Shown one piece after another: positions 1 to 7,812 of a stretch of DNA of 64,000 nucleotides. Numbering within the stretch: position 1 is the first letter of the stretch; each line of letters starts with the position of its first letter. The position numbers and the translations under genes are program-made. The stretch is taken from contig NZ_WIQU01000065.1 of NCBI RefSeq assembly GCF_015732285.1, forward strand, positions 193,525-257,524. The letters are read 5' to 3'. The notes under the pieces are model-generated. The model was given only the letters and a program-made list of their open reading frames with translations. It had not been told where the DNA came from and did no database searches. Source of the DNA: Pectinatus frisingensis. Lineage in GTDB: Bacteria > Bacillota > Negativicutes > Selenomonadales > Selenomonadaceae.

Positions 1-363
1 ATGATGGCCTTGATATGTGTATCAATGGCAGCATATGTTGCAGTTGATATGGCTAAAGGAAGAGCTGTGTATGATGCATTATTATGTCGTTCTTTAAATA
101 AGCATGCACGGATAAAAAAAGTTTTGCGTTATAAACGTGTAATAATAGAACGGGTAGTGGGCAATGGCAGTAATGCTGATGACAAATGCATTAAATCCAT
201 TGAATGGCCGAAGCATATTCTGATTATAGATATCAGGCGCGGTGAAGAAGAAATTGTTCCAGACGGAGAGACACGCCTGCAGGTCGGTGATTATTTGTAT
301 ATTTTGGCATATGAAGACCAAATTGAAATACTGCAGGGTATATTATCAGAGGAAAATAATTAA
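1..363 (+). CDS. ClC-type chloride channel, C-terminal part with TrkA-C domain (partial)
   Basis: The reading frame is open at the left window edge, so only about the last 120 residues are seen. The first ~20 residues look like the end of a membrane segment. The final ~75 residues (from about residue 45, ending in a LQVGDYLYILAYED stretch) have the fold pattern of a TrkA-C (RCK_C) ligand-binding domain. In Firmicutes a TrkA-C domain directly behind the last membrane helices is typical of ClC-family chloride channels or H+/Cl- antiporters; a Trk/Kef-type protein or another transporter is the alternative. Function is inferred from the tail only. Confidence 0.55.
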   Translation: MMALICVSMAAYVAVDMAKGRAVYDALLCRSLNKHARIKKVLRYKRVIIERVVGNGSNADDKCIKSIEWPKHILIIDIRRGEEEIVPDGETRLQVGDYLYILAYEDQIEILQGILSEENN

Positions 364-500
364 GAGGATATTGTCAAGTTTCTTAATTTTATTCGTGCGA
401 CTTTTGTTCATAGATACGTTATGTTGACTTTTATAAAAGGCTGTTTTCATTGACTGCTGTGTTGATGAAGGCAGCTGATTTTTTAACAATGATGTTTTGT

Positions 501-529
501 TTGACAAAATTTCCTGCCGGTGTGATAAT
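501..529 (+). promoter_or_regulatory. Sigma-70 type promoter of the efflux operon
   Basis: TTGACA at 501-506 and GATAAT at 524-529 are separated by 17 bases. The predicted start of transcription falls inside the palindrome at 531-553, so binding there would block initiation. Confidence 0.75.
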
Positions 530-530
530 T

Positions 531-553
531 ATGTTAGTTAGTATAACTAACAT
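531..553 (+). promoter_or_regulatory. TetR-type operator (palindrome)
   Basis: Perfect 10-base inverted repeat ATGTTAGTTA / TAACTAACAT around a 3-base centre. It lies just downstream of the -10 element and 40 bases before the TetR-family gene, the usual place for an autoregulatory operator. Confidence 0.8.
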
Positions 554-592
554 AATTAATGATTATATATTGCGTAGAAATGAGGTTAAAGC

Positions 593-1198
593 ATGGAAGA
601 TAATCTGAGCACTGCGGATAGGATCATTCAGGCGGCTTTGAAGTTAATGATTGAAAAAGGATTTGCGGCAGTGTCGATGAAAGATATAGCAGCTGCCGCC
701 AAAACATGTGAAATGACTGTTTTTAGACATTTTTCCAGTAAGCAGGGAGTATTGGAAGCAGTTATAGAAAGATGCTCTTTTGTTCCTTCTTTAAAAGAAA
801 TATTCGAAAATAAATTAACTGGAAATCTGCGGACAGATTTATTGATGATAAGCAGTACTTATCATCAAATAATGGAAAAAAATAAAAATGCTGTAATATT
901 GCTGATAAAGGAAAAAACTTTTCTTGCAGCAAAAGACTGGGAGAAATTACCACCATATCATTTTAAGAGATTTATGGTAGCATATTTGAAGGATTTGGAA
1001 TCACAGGGGAAATTGTCAGCAGACGTTAATATAGAAGTAGCTGCTTTATCATTTATTACTATGAATTTCGGTTTTTTTTATTCGAAAATAACTTTGGATA
1101 GGAGATTTGTTGATATATCTACAAAAACTTATATTGAAAATTCTACACAGCTGTTTGCCAAAGCGTTGTTAAAATGTGAAATTAAAAATAATGTCTGA
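593..1198 (+). CDS. TetR/AcrR family transcriptional repressor
   Basis: A 201-residue protein of typical TetR length. The N-terminal ~50 residues hold the helix-turn-helix, with the family signature around ADRIIQAALKLMIEKGF and the recognition part near VFRHFSSKQGVLEAV. The rest is a variable all-helical ligand-binding domain. ATG at 593 has a GAGG ribosome site 6 bases upstream. It is the first gene of an operon with a membrane fusion protein and a DHA2 efflux pump, so it very likely represses all three through the palindrome at 531-553 and releases DNA when a toxic compound binds. The ligand cannot be read from sequence. Confidence 0.9.
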   Translation: MEDNLSTADRIIQAALKLMIEKGFAAVSMKDIAAAAKTCEMTVFRHFSSKQGVLEAVIERCSFVPSLKEIFENKLTGNLRTDLLMISSTYHQIMEKNKNAVILLIKEKTFLAAKDWEKLPPYHFKRFMVAYLKDLESQGKLSADVNIEVAALSFITMNFGFFYSKITLDRRFVDISTKTYIENSTQLFAKALLKCEIKNNV

Positions 1199-1260
1199 AG
1201 GATTGTGACAAACAACGTTTTTTTATTATGCGGGAGCAGTTAAAAATAAAAGGTGATGAA

Positions 1261-2310
1261 ATGAAAATTAATGCAAAGATGAAAAAAGCGGCTGCAGTTG
1301 TTCTTATTTTATTAGCTGGGGCAGGTATTTATTATTTTTTATACCGTGGTGAAGTATCCACAGATGATGCAGCGATTGACGGGCATGTAGTAGAAATAAG
1401 CCCGAAAGTAGCGGGATATATAAAAACCGTATATGTAAAAGATAACCAAATAGTTAAAGCTGGTGATGTCATTATGGAAATTGACAGTCGGGACTATGAT
1501 TTGCAGGTTAAAAATGCCCAAGCGGCTTTGCAGGCTGCTCAATCAGCATTGGCGGCGGAAAAAGATGATGCTGAGACTACTTTAATAACAGCTCCGGCGG
1601 GAGTAGAGGCATCACAGGAAAAAGTTAATGCTGCCCGGGCGGCGTGGGAAAAAACTGCGTCTGATAAGCAGCGTATGCAGATGCTGATAGAAAATGGTGC
1701 ATGTTCGCAGCAGGAGTATGATCAGGCGGTCGAATCAGAAAAGTCAGCACGGGCGGCATTGCAGCAAATGCAGGCGGAGCTGAACTCTGCTAATTCTGCA
1801 CCAAGTGTGATTGCCAAAAGCAATGATAGTGTAAAACAGCTTGAAGCACAGGTAGAAAAAGCTGCGGCGGAACTTGAACAGGCCCGGACTAATTTACAAT
1901 ATACAAAAATAACTGCACCAATAGATGGACGGATAACGAAAAAGAGTGTTGAAGCCGGAGCTTATGTCCAGTCTGGAACGCAATTGTGTTCTCTGGTTAG
2001 TTCAAACTTATGGGTGACAGCAAATTTTAAGGAAAATCAGCTTAAGGGTATGCGCCCGGGAGATAAGGTGGATATATCTGTGGATGCGTTTCCCAATATG
2101 AAATTGACCGGAGTCGTTGATAGTTTTCAGGCGGGAACAGGTTCGTATTTTTCATTATTTCCAGCAGAAAATGCCACAGGTAATTTTGTTAAAACGGTTC
2201 AGCGAATTCCGGTAAAAATAGTATTTAATGACATAAATAATGAGCAATTATCTGTGCTGGGTCTGGGAATGTCGGTTATTCCTACTGTACATTTATTTGG
2301 GGCAAAATGA
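1261..2310 (+). CDS. EmrA/HlyD-type membrane fusion protein
   Basis: 349 residues: one N-terminal membrane anchor (about residues 8-24), then a biotinyl-lipoyl-like half (STDDAAIDGHVVEISPKVAGYI), a long alpha-helical hairpin rich in Ala/Gln (about 80-200) and the second lipoyl half (TKITAPIDGRITKKSVEAGAYV), followed by a beta-barrel. This is the EmrA layout, linking an inner-membrane pump to an outer-membrane channel, which makes sense in a diderm. ATG at 1261 is preferred over an upstream ATG at 1228 because AGGTGATG sits just before it. It overlaps the pump gene by 4 bases (ATGA). Confidence 0.9.
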   Translation: MKINAKMKKAAAVVLILLAGAGIYYFLYRGEVSTDDAAIDGHVVEISPKVAGYIKTVYVKDNQIVKAGDVIMEIDSRDYDLQVKNAQAALQAAQSALAAEKDDAETTLITAPAGVEASQEKVNAARAAWEKTASDKQRMQMLIENGACSQQEYDQAVESEKSARAALQQMQAELNSANSAPSVIAKSNDSVKQLEAQVEKAAAELEQARTNLQYTKITAPIDGRITKKSVEAGAYVQSGTQLCSLVSSNLWVTANFKENQLKGMRPGDKVDISVDAFPNMKLTGVVDSFQAGTGSYFSLFPAENATGNFVKTVQRIPVKIVFNDINNEQLSVLGLGMSVIPTVHLFGAK

Positions 2311-3851
2311 TTATGGCAGGGAAGGTGGTAAATCCATTTTTGATATCTACTGCAGTTAGTCTGGCCGCTTTTATGGAAATTTTGGATACGACGATAGTGA
2401 CTGTGGCATTATCACATATTGCCGGCTCGTTGGGATCCGGTACAGATGAAAGTACGTGGGTACTTACGTCTTATTTAGTGTCAAATGGGATTATATTGCC
2501 GTTGTCCGGCTGGCTGGCAGCATTTATGGGACGCAAAAGGTTTTTTATATTCTGTATTTTAGGATTTACGGGGGCATCTTTTTTATGCGGTATAGCTACA
2601 TCACTGCCGATGCTGATTATTTGCCGATTGTTGCAAGGATTGGCAGGCGGTGGACTTCAACCAAGCCAACAAGCGATAATAAAGGATAGTTTTCCTCCGG
2701 AAAAGTTGGGAATGGCATTTGCCATTACAGGAATTACTACGGTAATAGCACCAATACTTGGACCGACTTTGGGTGGATATATAACGGACAGTTATAGCTG
2801 GCGCTGGATTTTTTTTATTAATGTACCAATAGGTTTTTTGGCAGTGTTTTTAGTAAAGGTATTGGTAAGTGATCCGCCAAGTGCACAAAAGAGACAAGTC
2901 GCTTCAATAGACTATATTGGACTGGGATTGGTGGCCTTGGGATTGGGGGCATTGCAGATCGTCCTTGATAAAGGACAACAGGAAGACTGGTTTGACAGTA
3001 CCTTTATTATGCTATTTGCCGGCATAGCTGCCTGCGGCATTATAACTGCCATCTGTTGGATTATTCGTCAGAAGAATCCGATAGTAAAACTGAGTTTATT
3101 CAGGCTGCCAAGTTTTTCCATGCCATGCATTATGCTGTTTTTTGTTGGATTTGCGCTTTATTCCAGCTCTGCGCTTTTACCGATGCTGGTACAGACAAAT
3201 TTTGGTTATGATGCTACTTTAGCAGGATTAGTACTTTCGCCTGCCGGAGTAATTGTAATGCTGATGATGCCGATAGTGGGTAAATTGGTGACTAAAGTTC
3301 AGGCAAAATATTTAATTGCCATCGGTATGCTGCTGAATGCTTTTGGCATGTGGTTGACAGGAATGGTAACACCGCAGACTGATTATGAAACTTTTGTCAT
3401 AATGCGAGTGTTTCAGACAATAGGATTGCCATTTTTATTTATTCCAGCCAGTACGCTTGCTTTTTCTAAAATAGCACCAGCGGACAGCAGCAATGCCTCG
3501 GCTATTGTTTCATTGATGCGGAACCTGGGAGGCAGTGTTGGTATTGCTATAGTTATGAATAAGCTCGTGCACAGCGAGCAGATAGAACAGGCTAACCTCG
3601 TGCAGCATTTGACAGTTGATAATTTTGGTTATAAAACGGCAATTGCTGATTATATGCAGGCAGCGATAAACTCTGGAATACCGGCTTTGCAGGCACCAAT
3701 CAGTGCCATGGGGCATATTTATCAAGAATTGATTCATCAGGCTGATATTTTAGCTTTTCATGATACGTATGATTTTGTTGCTGTGGTGCTATTGACCTTA
3801 GCAATAAGTGCACTATTTATGCCCGGAAACAAATTAAAAAAAGCAGATTAA
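2307..3851 (+). CDS. EmrB-type DHA2 family multidrug efflux MFS transporter
   Basis: 514 residues with about 14 hydrophobic segments, the size and topology of the DHA2 (14-TMS) drug:H+ antiporters. The DHA2 signature is visible in the first segment (EILDTTIVTVALSHIAGSLG), and the motif C region GITTVIAPILGPTLGG is typical of drug exporters. Start overlaps the stop of the fusion protein gene, so the two are translationally coupled and should form an EmrAB-like pump under the TetR protein encoded upstream. Substrate unknown. No clear hairpin terminator follows. Confidence 0.92.
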   Translation: MIMAGKVVNPFLISTAVSLAAFMEILDTTIVTVALSHIAGSLGSGTDESTWVLTSYLVSNGIILPLSGWLAAFMGRKRFFIFCILGFTGASFLCGIATSLPMLIICRLLQGLAGGGLQPSQQAIIKDSFPPEKLGMAFAITGITTVIAPILGPTLGGYITDSYSWRWIFFINVPIGFLAVFLVKVLVSDPPSAQKRQVASIDYIGLGLVALGLGALQIVLDKGQQEDWFDSTFIMLFAGIAACGIITAICWIIRQKNPIVKLSLFRLPSFSMPCIMLFFVGFALYSSSALLPMLVQTNFGYDATLAGLVLSPAGVIVMLMMPIVGKLVTKVQAKYLIAIGMLLNAFGMWLTGMVTPQTDYETFVIMRVFQTIGLPFLFIPASTLAFSKIAPADSSNASAIVSLMRNLGGSVGIAIVMNKLVHSEQIEQANLVQHLTVDNFGYKTAIADYMQAAINSGIPALQAPISAMGHIYQELIHQADILAFHDTYDFVAVVLLTLAISALFMPGNKLKKAD

Positions 3852-3928
3852 ACGATGTATTATTTTTATATACAAAGCAGCAGGCAGGTAAATATGTTTT
3901 TTAATCGAATGATGTCTGAAAAATTTAC

Positions 3929-3959
3929 TTGCATTTAAGGATTTGTATGTGCTATGATA
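3929..3959 (+). promoter_or_regulatory. Probable promoter of the T-box leader
   Basis: TTGCAT (3929-3934) and TATGAT (3954-3959) with a long 19-base spacer; the -10 is the more convincing half. A start near 3966 would give a transcript beginning with stem I of the T-box. Confidence 0.5.
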
Positions 3960-3965
3960 AAAAGC

Positions 3966-4189
3966 ACATACAAAGTAAGTGATGAACAAGAAAGTACGTT
4001 ATATTATTTTTCAGAGAAGCGGTGGTGGGTGCAAACCGTAAAATTAATATAGCGGAAAGCTGCTTGCGAGCTGTCAGTGAAAACTGACCGGGTGGTTCGG
4101 CGTTATCGGACTGAAAGTGAGCATTTTGCTAACTAAGGTGGTACCACGGGAACAGTGTCCTCGTCCTTTTCGGATGAGGGCTTTTTTTT
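3966..4189 (+). promoter_or_regulatory. T-box leader, probable alanine (GCU) specifier
   Basis: Recognised by the conserved T-box sequence AAGGTGGTACCACGG (4135-4149) followed by an intrinsic terminator, and by stem I features: an AGTA S-turn strand at 4993 minus 1000 (3993-3996), an AGAGAAGC/GGTGGGTG distal part (4013-4031), and an upper stem pairing 3997-4011 with 4039-4054. The opposite side of the specifier loop reads GAAAGCTG (4055-4062). In the usual pattern of GAA, one base, codon, purine, the specifier is GCT = Ala followed by G. The UGGU in the T-box would pair with an A discriminator, as in tRNA-Ala. Uncharged tRNA-Ala should stabilise the antiterminator and turn on the aminotransferase operon behind it. 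The codon assignment is inference; the T-box call is firm. Confidence 0.93.
4159..4189 (+). terminator. T-box intrinsic terminator
   Basis: CCTCGTCC pairs with GGATGAGG around a short loop and is followed by eight T. The left arm lies just 3' of the T-box sequence, so it competes with the antiterminator. Confidence 0.9.
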
Positions 4190-4309
4190 ATCCCTTTGAT
4201 TGTATTGTCGGGTTTTCCCTGTCTTGAAAATGACTGCAGCATTGGATGGTATTTAAGGGATGGTAATACAGTTTTAGACGAAATTGTGACTGTAAAGGAG
4301 AAATTAGTT

Positions 4310-4789
4310 ATGAGAGAATTATTGCAATTGCTGGAACATGATGCCCGCCGTCCAGTGAAGGAATTGGCGGCGATGCTTAATAAACCGGAATTTGAAATTG
4401 AAGAAGCAATAAAAAAACTTGAAGATGACAGAATAATAATGAGTTATAATACACTTATTGATTGGGAAAAGTTTGGGGATCATAATGTTACTTCAGTTAT
4501 AGAAGTCAATGTCGCACCACAGCGAGAAGTTGGTTTTGATGCTATCGCTGAACGCATATATCGTTTTGACGAAGTCAAATCAGTTTTTCTTATGTCAGGA
4601 AGTTTTGATCTGCTGGTCATCATTGAAGGGCAGTCATTGAATAAAGTGGCTGATTTTGTGGCTCGACGTTTATCTACCATTGAAGGGGTGACGTCAACGC
4701 GCAGCCATTTTATGCTTAAGGCTTATAAAAAAGATGGTACGATTATCGATGACAAGGAAGATGACCGCAGGCTGGTGATGACACCATGA
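4310..4789 (+). CDS. Lrp/AsnC family regulator, AlaR-like
   Basis: 159 residues. Residues 1-60 form an AsnC-type winged helix (LLEHDARRPVKELAAMLN), residues ~65-150 an Lrp effector-binding RAM domain with the GSFDLLVIIEG strand. The open frame extends to 4196 without ATG, but ATG 4310 has AAGGAG nine bases upstream and gives the normal family length. It overlaps the aminotransferase gene by four bases. The same pairing of an Lrp regulator and a class I aminotransferase is known in Bacillus subtilis as AlaR and AlaT (YugG/YugH), and the Ala-type T-box in front supports that analogy here. Not proven to bind alanine. Confidence 0.85.
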   Translation: MRELLQLLEHDARRPVKELAAMLNKPEFEIEEAIKKLEDDRIIMSYNTLIDWEKFGDHNVTSVIEVNVAPQREVGFDAIAERIYRFDEVKSVFLMSGSFDLLVIIEGQSLNKVADFVARRLSTIEGVTSTRSHFMLKAYKKDGTIIDDKEDDRRLVMTP

Positions 4790-5955
4790 ATGATTGGGAA
4801 CAGGCACTATCTGATACAGTCGACTTGGTACCGCCTTCGGGCATAAGAAAGTTTTTTGATGTTGCGGTCAGTATGGATGATGTAATAACATTGGGTATAG
4901 GTGAACCTGATTTTGTCACGCCATGGCATATTCGTGAAAGTTGCGTTTACGGATTGGAAAAGGGATATACTTCTTATTCCACGAATAAGGGTATGCTGCC
5001 GCTGCGGCAGGAAATAGCCAATCTGTATAAAAAAAATTATGCCATAGATTATAATCCGGCAGAGGAAATAATTGTGACGGTGGGAGTCAGCGAGGCTGTG
5101 GATCTGGCTTTGCGGGCAATATTGAACCCCGGAGATGAAGTGCTGATTCCTGAACCGTGTTACGTATCATACAAAGCATGTGTTATTTTGGCCGGAGGTA
5201 AACCTGTTCCGGTACCGACTAAAATAGAAAATGAGTTTCGAGTTACTGCCGCTGATTTAAAAAAATTTGTTACACCTGCCACTAAGGCATTGCTGATAGG
5301 CTATCCTAATAATCCTACAGGAACAATTCTGACTGAAGAGGAATTGAATGGATTAGCCAAATTTGCCGAGAAATATAATTTGATTGTTTTGTCCGATGAA
5401 ATATATGGGGATTTGACATATGGCGGATTGGAACATATTTGTTTTTCAACATTACCAGGTATGAAAGACAGGACAATATTGTTTAATGGTTTTTCTAAAG
5501 CGTATGCAATGACCGGCTGGCGTCTGGGTTATGCCATGGCCAATCCTGTGTTTATTGAGGCCATGAATAAGATCCATCAATATACGATGCTTTGTGCACC
5601 GGTGACAGCTCAGGTAGCTGGGATAGAGGCTTTGCGCAACGGTGAAAAAAACATGCATAAAATGATCAATGAATATGATCAGCGTCGGCACCTTATATAT
5701 GAAGGATTTTGTCGTATGGGTTTAAAGACATTTGAACCAAAAGGGGCTTTTTATATATTTCCCAGTATCAAGGAAACAGGTATGACATCAGAGGAATTTG
5801 TCGAAAATTTATTGGAACGTGAGCATGTAGCAGTCATACCGGGTAATGCTTTTGGTGAATGCGGTGAGGGGTTTATTCGCTGCTCTTATGCCACTTCGGT
5901 AGATAAAATAGCCGGAGCGTTAAACCGTATCGAAAATTTTCTTAAAAATATTTGA
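4786..5955 (+). CDS. Class I/II PLP aminotransferase, probable alanine transaminase (AlaT-like)
   Basis: 389 residues, typical of subgroup I-gamma aminotransferases. Visible landmarks are the substrate-site GEPDFVTP near residue 38, NNPTG at about 174-178, the SDEIYGDLTYG segment, the PLP lysine in FNGFSKAYAMTGWRLGY (about residue 236) and the C-terminal Arg in EGFIRCSYATS. Substrate specificity within this group is not readable; aspartate or aromatic transaminase are alternatives. The coupling to an AlaR-like regulator and an Ala-type T-box makes pyruvate-to-alanine transamination the best guess. Confidence 0.82.
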   Translation: MNDWEQALSDTVDLVPPSGIRKFFDVAVSMDDVITLGIGEPDFVTPWHIRESCVYGLEKGYTSYSTNKGMLPLRQEIANLYKKNYAIDYNPAEEIIVTVGVSEAVDLALRAILNPGDEVLIPEPCYVSYKACVILAGGKPVPVPTKIENEFRVTAADLKKFVTPATKALLIGYPNNPTGTILTEEELNGLAKFAEKYNLIVLSDEIYGDLTYGGLEHICFSTLPGMKDRTILFNGFSKAYAMTGWRLGYAMANPVFIEAMNKIHQYTMLCAPVTAQVAGIEALRNGEKNMHKMINEYDQRRHLIYEGFCRMGLKTFEPKGAFYIFPSIKETGMTSEEFVENLLEREHVAVIPGNAFGECGEGFIRCSYATSVDKIAGALNRIENFLKNI

Positions 5956-5975
5956 TGAAAATTATGCATCACTTT

Positions 5976-6024
5976 AAACCGCCCCTGTGAATTATATCCA
6001 AATTCTAATTCACAGGGGCGGTTC
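5976..6024. terminator. Bidirectional terminator between aminotransferase and panD
   Basis: An 18-base near-perfect inverted repeat (AACCGCCCCTGTGAATTA and its complement) with a 12-base loop separates two convergent genes. It carries a weak T-run on each side. Confidence 0.8.
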
Positions 6025-6051
6025 AATACAAAATATGATTATAGTGAATGA

Positions 6052-6444
6052 TCAGGTTGACAAAGGCAGCTCTTGCTGTTGTTCTTTGGTTTTTATTTGT
6101 ATAGGTCGATTTGTTTTATCTACCATTACAATTTTGGGGATATAGTTATGCGCTTCAGCTTCATCCATTAAAGCATAACCGATGATGATGACAATATCAC
6201 CGATGACAGCTTTTCTGGCAGCAGCACCATTTAGGCAGATAATACCGCTGTGGCGTTCGCCGCTTATAACATAGGTTTCAAGACGCTCACCATTATTATT
6301 GTTGACGATTTGGACTCTTTCACCAGGCAAAATGCCTGACAATTCGAGAAGTGCTTCGTCGATAGTAATGCTTCCCATATAAGAAAGATTGGCTTGCGTT
6401 ACTGTGGCACAGTGAATTTTACCATGAAGCATATTATAAATCAT
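6052..6444 (-). CDS. panD: Aspartate 1-decarboxylase
   Basis: 130 residues. PanD makes beta-alanine from aspartate for pantothenate. The self-cleavage site Gly24-Ser25 is present in YMGSITID, and the cleaved Ser becomes the pyruvoyl cofactor; Lys9 and the [12 protein letters not shown] loop are also typical. The start codon overlaps the panC stop by 4 bases (ATGA). The C-terminal tail after residue ~115 is Gln/Glu-rich and slightly longer than in shorter family members. Catalyses the cytosolic step feeding PanC next door. Confidence 0.95.
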   Translation of the reverse strand: MIYNMLHGKIHCATVTQANLSYMGSITIDEALLELSGILPGERVQIVNNNNGERLETYVISGERHSGIICLNGAAARKAVIGDIVIIIGYALMDEAEAHNYIPKIVMVDKTNRPIQIKTKEQQQELPLST

Positions 6445-7301
6445 CAGGCGTCAACCTCCAGTATAGTATTATCAATGAGCCGCGTAGCACCAAATTTTAC
6501 GGCAACTGCTAATAAGGTGCGTTTATCAAGTGTTTTTCCGACAGTGATCAATCCGGGCAATGTGTACATTTCGACATAGTCGATTGTACTTAAGGGTTCG
6601 GCAGCAATCATACTGCGTACGGCAGTTGAAATAACATCGCTGTTTTTTTCACCCTGAAGAAAAAGTTTTTGTGCTTGTTTAAGTGATTTATAAAGTACCG
6701 GCGCAGCTTTTCTTTCAGCAGGATTTAAATAAATGTTCCGAGAACTTTTAGCAAGACCGTCGGCTTCTCTGATGATTGGCATGATATGCAGCCGGACGGG
6801 GAAAAATAAATCATCGACCATGCGTTTTAAAACTTCTGTCTGCTGGGCATCTTTTTGACCAAAATAAGCATTGTCGGGAGCAGCTATGTGAAACAATTTG
6901 GTTATAATGGTAGCCACGCCGCGAAAATGGATCGGGCGTGTGCGGCCGCATAGTACTTTACTTATACTGCCGGTGACCTCGACCCAGACAGGATCTTTAT
7001 GGGGATATAGTTTATCGGCGGGCGGCGCAAATACGATATCCGCACCGGCTGCTTCTGCAGTCTTGCAGTCTTTTGCCAAATTACGGGGATATTTTTCATA
7101 ATCTTCATGGGGCCCAAATTGTGTTGGATTGACAAAAACACTTACTATGGTGAGATCGTTTTCTGTGTGAGCGGCATGTATGAGTGAAACATGTCCTTCA
7201 TGCAAAGCTCCCATTGTTGGAACAAGGGCAACAGACTTGCCAGCCTGTCTGGCAGTGGCAGATAATCTCTGCAATTGTTTGATGTCTGTACATAAAATCA
7301 T
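6444..7301 (-). CDS. panC: Pantothenate synthetase
   Basis: 285 residues, normal family size. Joins pantoate and beta-alanine with ATP. The nucleotidyltransferase motif [10 protein letters not shown] (residues ~30-39), the [12 protein letters not shown] segment, [15 protein letters not shown] and SSRNIYL are all present. The open frame runs upstream to 7427, but that extension covers the leader terminator, and ATG 7301 has AGAGG about 8 bases ahead. It forms a two-gene operon with panD; panB is not in the window. Expression is probably controlled by the structured leader and terminator just upstream. Confidence 0.95.
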   Translation of the reverse strand: MILCTDIKQLQRLSATARQAGKSVALVPTMGALHEGHVSLIHAAHTENDLTIVSVFVNPTQFGPHEDYEKYPRNLAKDCKTAEAAGADIVFAPPADKLYPHKDPVWVEVTGSISKVLCGRTRPIHFRGVATIITKLFHIAAPDNAYFGQKDAQQTEVLKRMVDDLFFPVRLHIMPIIREADGLAKSSRNIYLNPAERKAAPVLYKSLKQAQKLFLQGEKNSDVISTAVRSMIAAEPLSTIDYVEMYTLPGLITVGKTLDKRTLLAVAVKFGATRLIDNTILEVDA

Positions 7302-7354
7302 GATGCAGCCTCTTTTCTTATTTTTGTAACAAACAGGAAAAGTGAGAGACATAA

Positions 7355-7387
7355 TAAAAAAAAGCGCACTTTGACGGACAAGTGCGC
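7355..7387 (-). terminator. Terminator in the panCD leader
   Basis: GCGCACTT / AAGTGCGC stem with an 8-base loop followed, in the minus direction, by eight T. It ends about 54 bases before the panC start codon, so read-through must be regulated. Confidence 0.88.
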
Positions 7388-7503
7388 AGAAATATCTTAT
7401 GCCTTCGTCTCGGTCACGGTGATCCAAGCGATATAGATGATGTCAACAAACCAGGTTCGTGATACAGCTCGCGACGATGCTGTTCAATTCATATGTTTGT
7501 TAC
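7355..7503 (-). promoter_or_regulatory. Structured leader RNA of panCD, type not identified
   Basis: From the predicted start near 7503 the minus-strand transcript can fold a long-range stem (AACAAAC with GTTTGTT) closing an ACAGC/GCTGT hairpin, then a CTTGG/CCGAG hairpin, then the terminator at 7355-7387, before panC starts at 7301. This is the layout of a transcription-attenuation switch. I do not recognise T-box, TPP, FMN, SAM or lysine consensus elements. The known 'pan' motif that precedes panB/C/D genes in Firmicutes is a candidate, but I cannot confirm its consensus from memory. Confidence 0.55.
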
Positions 7504-7509
7504 CCGCAT

Positions 7510-7538
7510 ATAATAGCATAGAAAGAATATATATGCAA
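7510..7538 (-). promoter_or_regulatory. Promoter of panCD
   Basis: On the minus strand TTGCAT (7538-7533) and TATTAT (7515-7510) are 17 bases apart. Confidence 0.6.
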
Positions 7539-7684
7539 ATTAATAAAATTTTGTATATCATTATTGCACATGTGTCATAATATAACTGTAAATGGCATGT
7601 TGTTTTGCAATAATATGCATATAATAGTGTTTTACTATTGAAAGTAAGCTTGCTTTATATTATAATTAAGTAAACTTTGTAGGC

Positions 7685-7721
7685 AACGAAGCCTCAAAAC
7701 AACGTGTTTTGAGGCTTCGTT
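7685..7721. terminator. Strong orphan hairpin terminator
   Basis: A 16-base perfect stem (AACGAAGCCTCAAAAC and complement) with a 5-base loop, followed on the plus strand by a T-rich tail. No gene ends here: panCD starts to the left and the anion transporter to the right. It may end a short untranslated RNA or insulate the two divergent units. Confidence 0.75.
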
Positions 7722-7737
7722 ATTTTATAAAAAAGTA

Positions 7738-7769
7738 TTTGCATAATTACATGCAAAACTATGTATAAT
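7738..7769 (+). promoter_or_regulatory. Promoter region of the anion transporter with inverted repeat
   Basis: TATAAT at 7764-7769 is preceded by TTGCAT (7739-7744) at a long 19-base spacing. TTTGCAT (7738-7744) and ATGCAAA (7751-7757) form an inverted repeat over the -35 region, which may be a regulator site. Confidence 0.45.
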
Positions 7770-7812
7770 TAATAAATATTCATATAAATATAATAAGCAG
7801 GGAGGTTATTAT

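Noticed and set aside
3966..4189. tRNA-like or other structured gene in the region before the Lrp regulator
   Set aside because: All conserved parts fit a T-box leader; no tRNA gene was found in the window.
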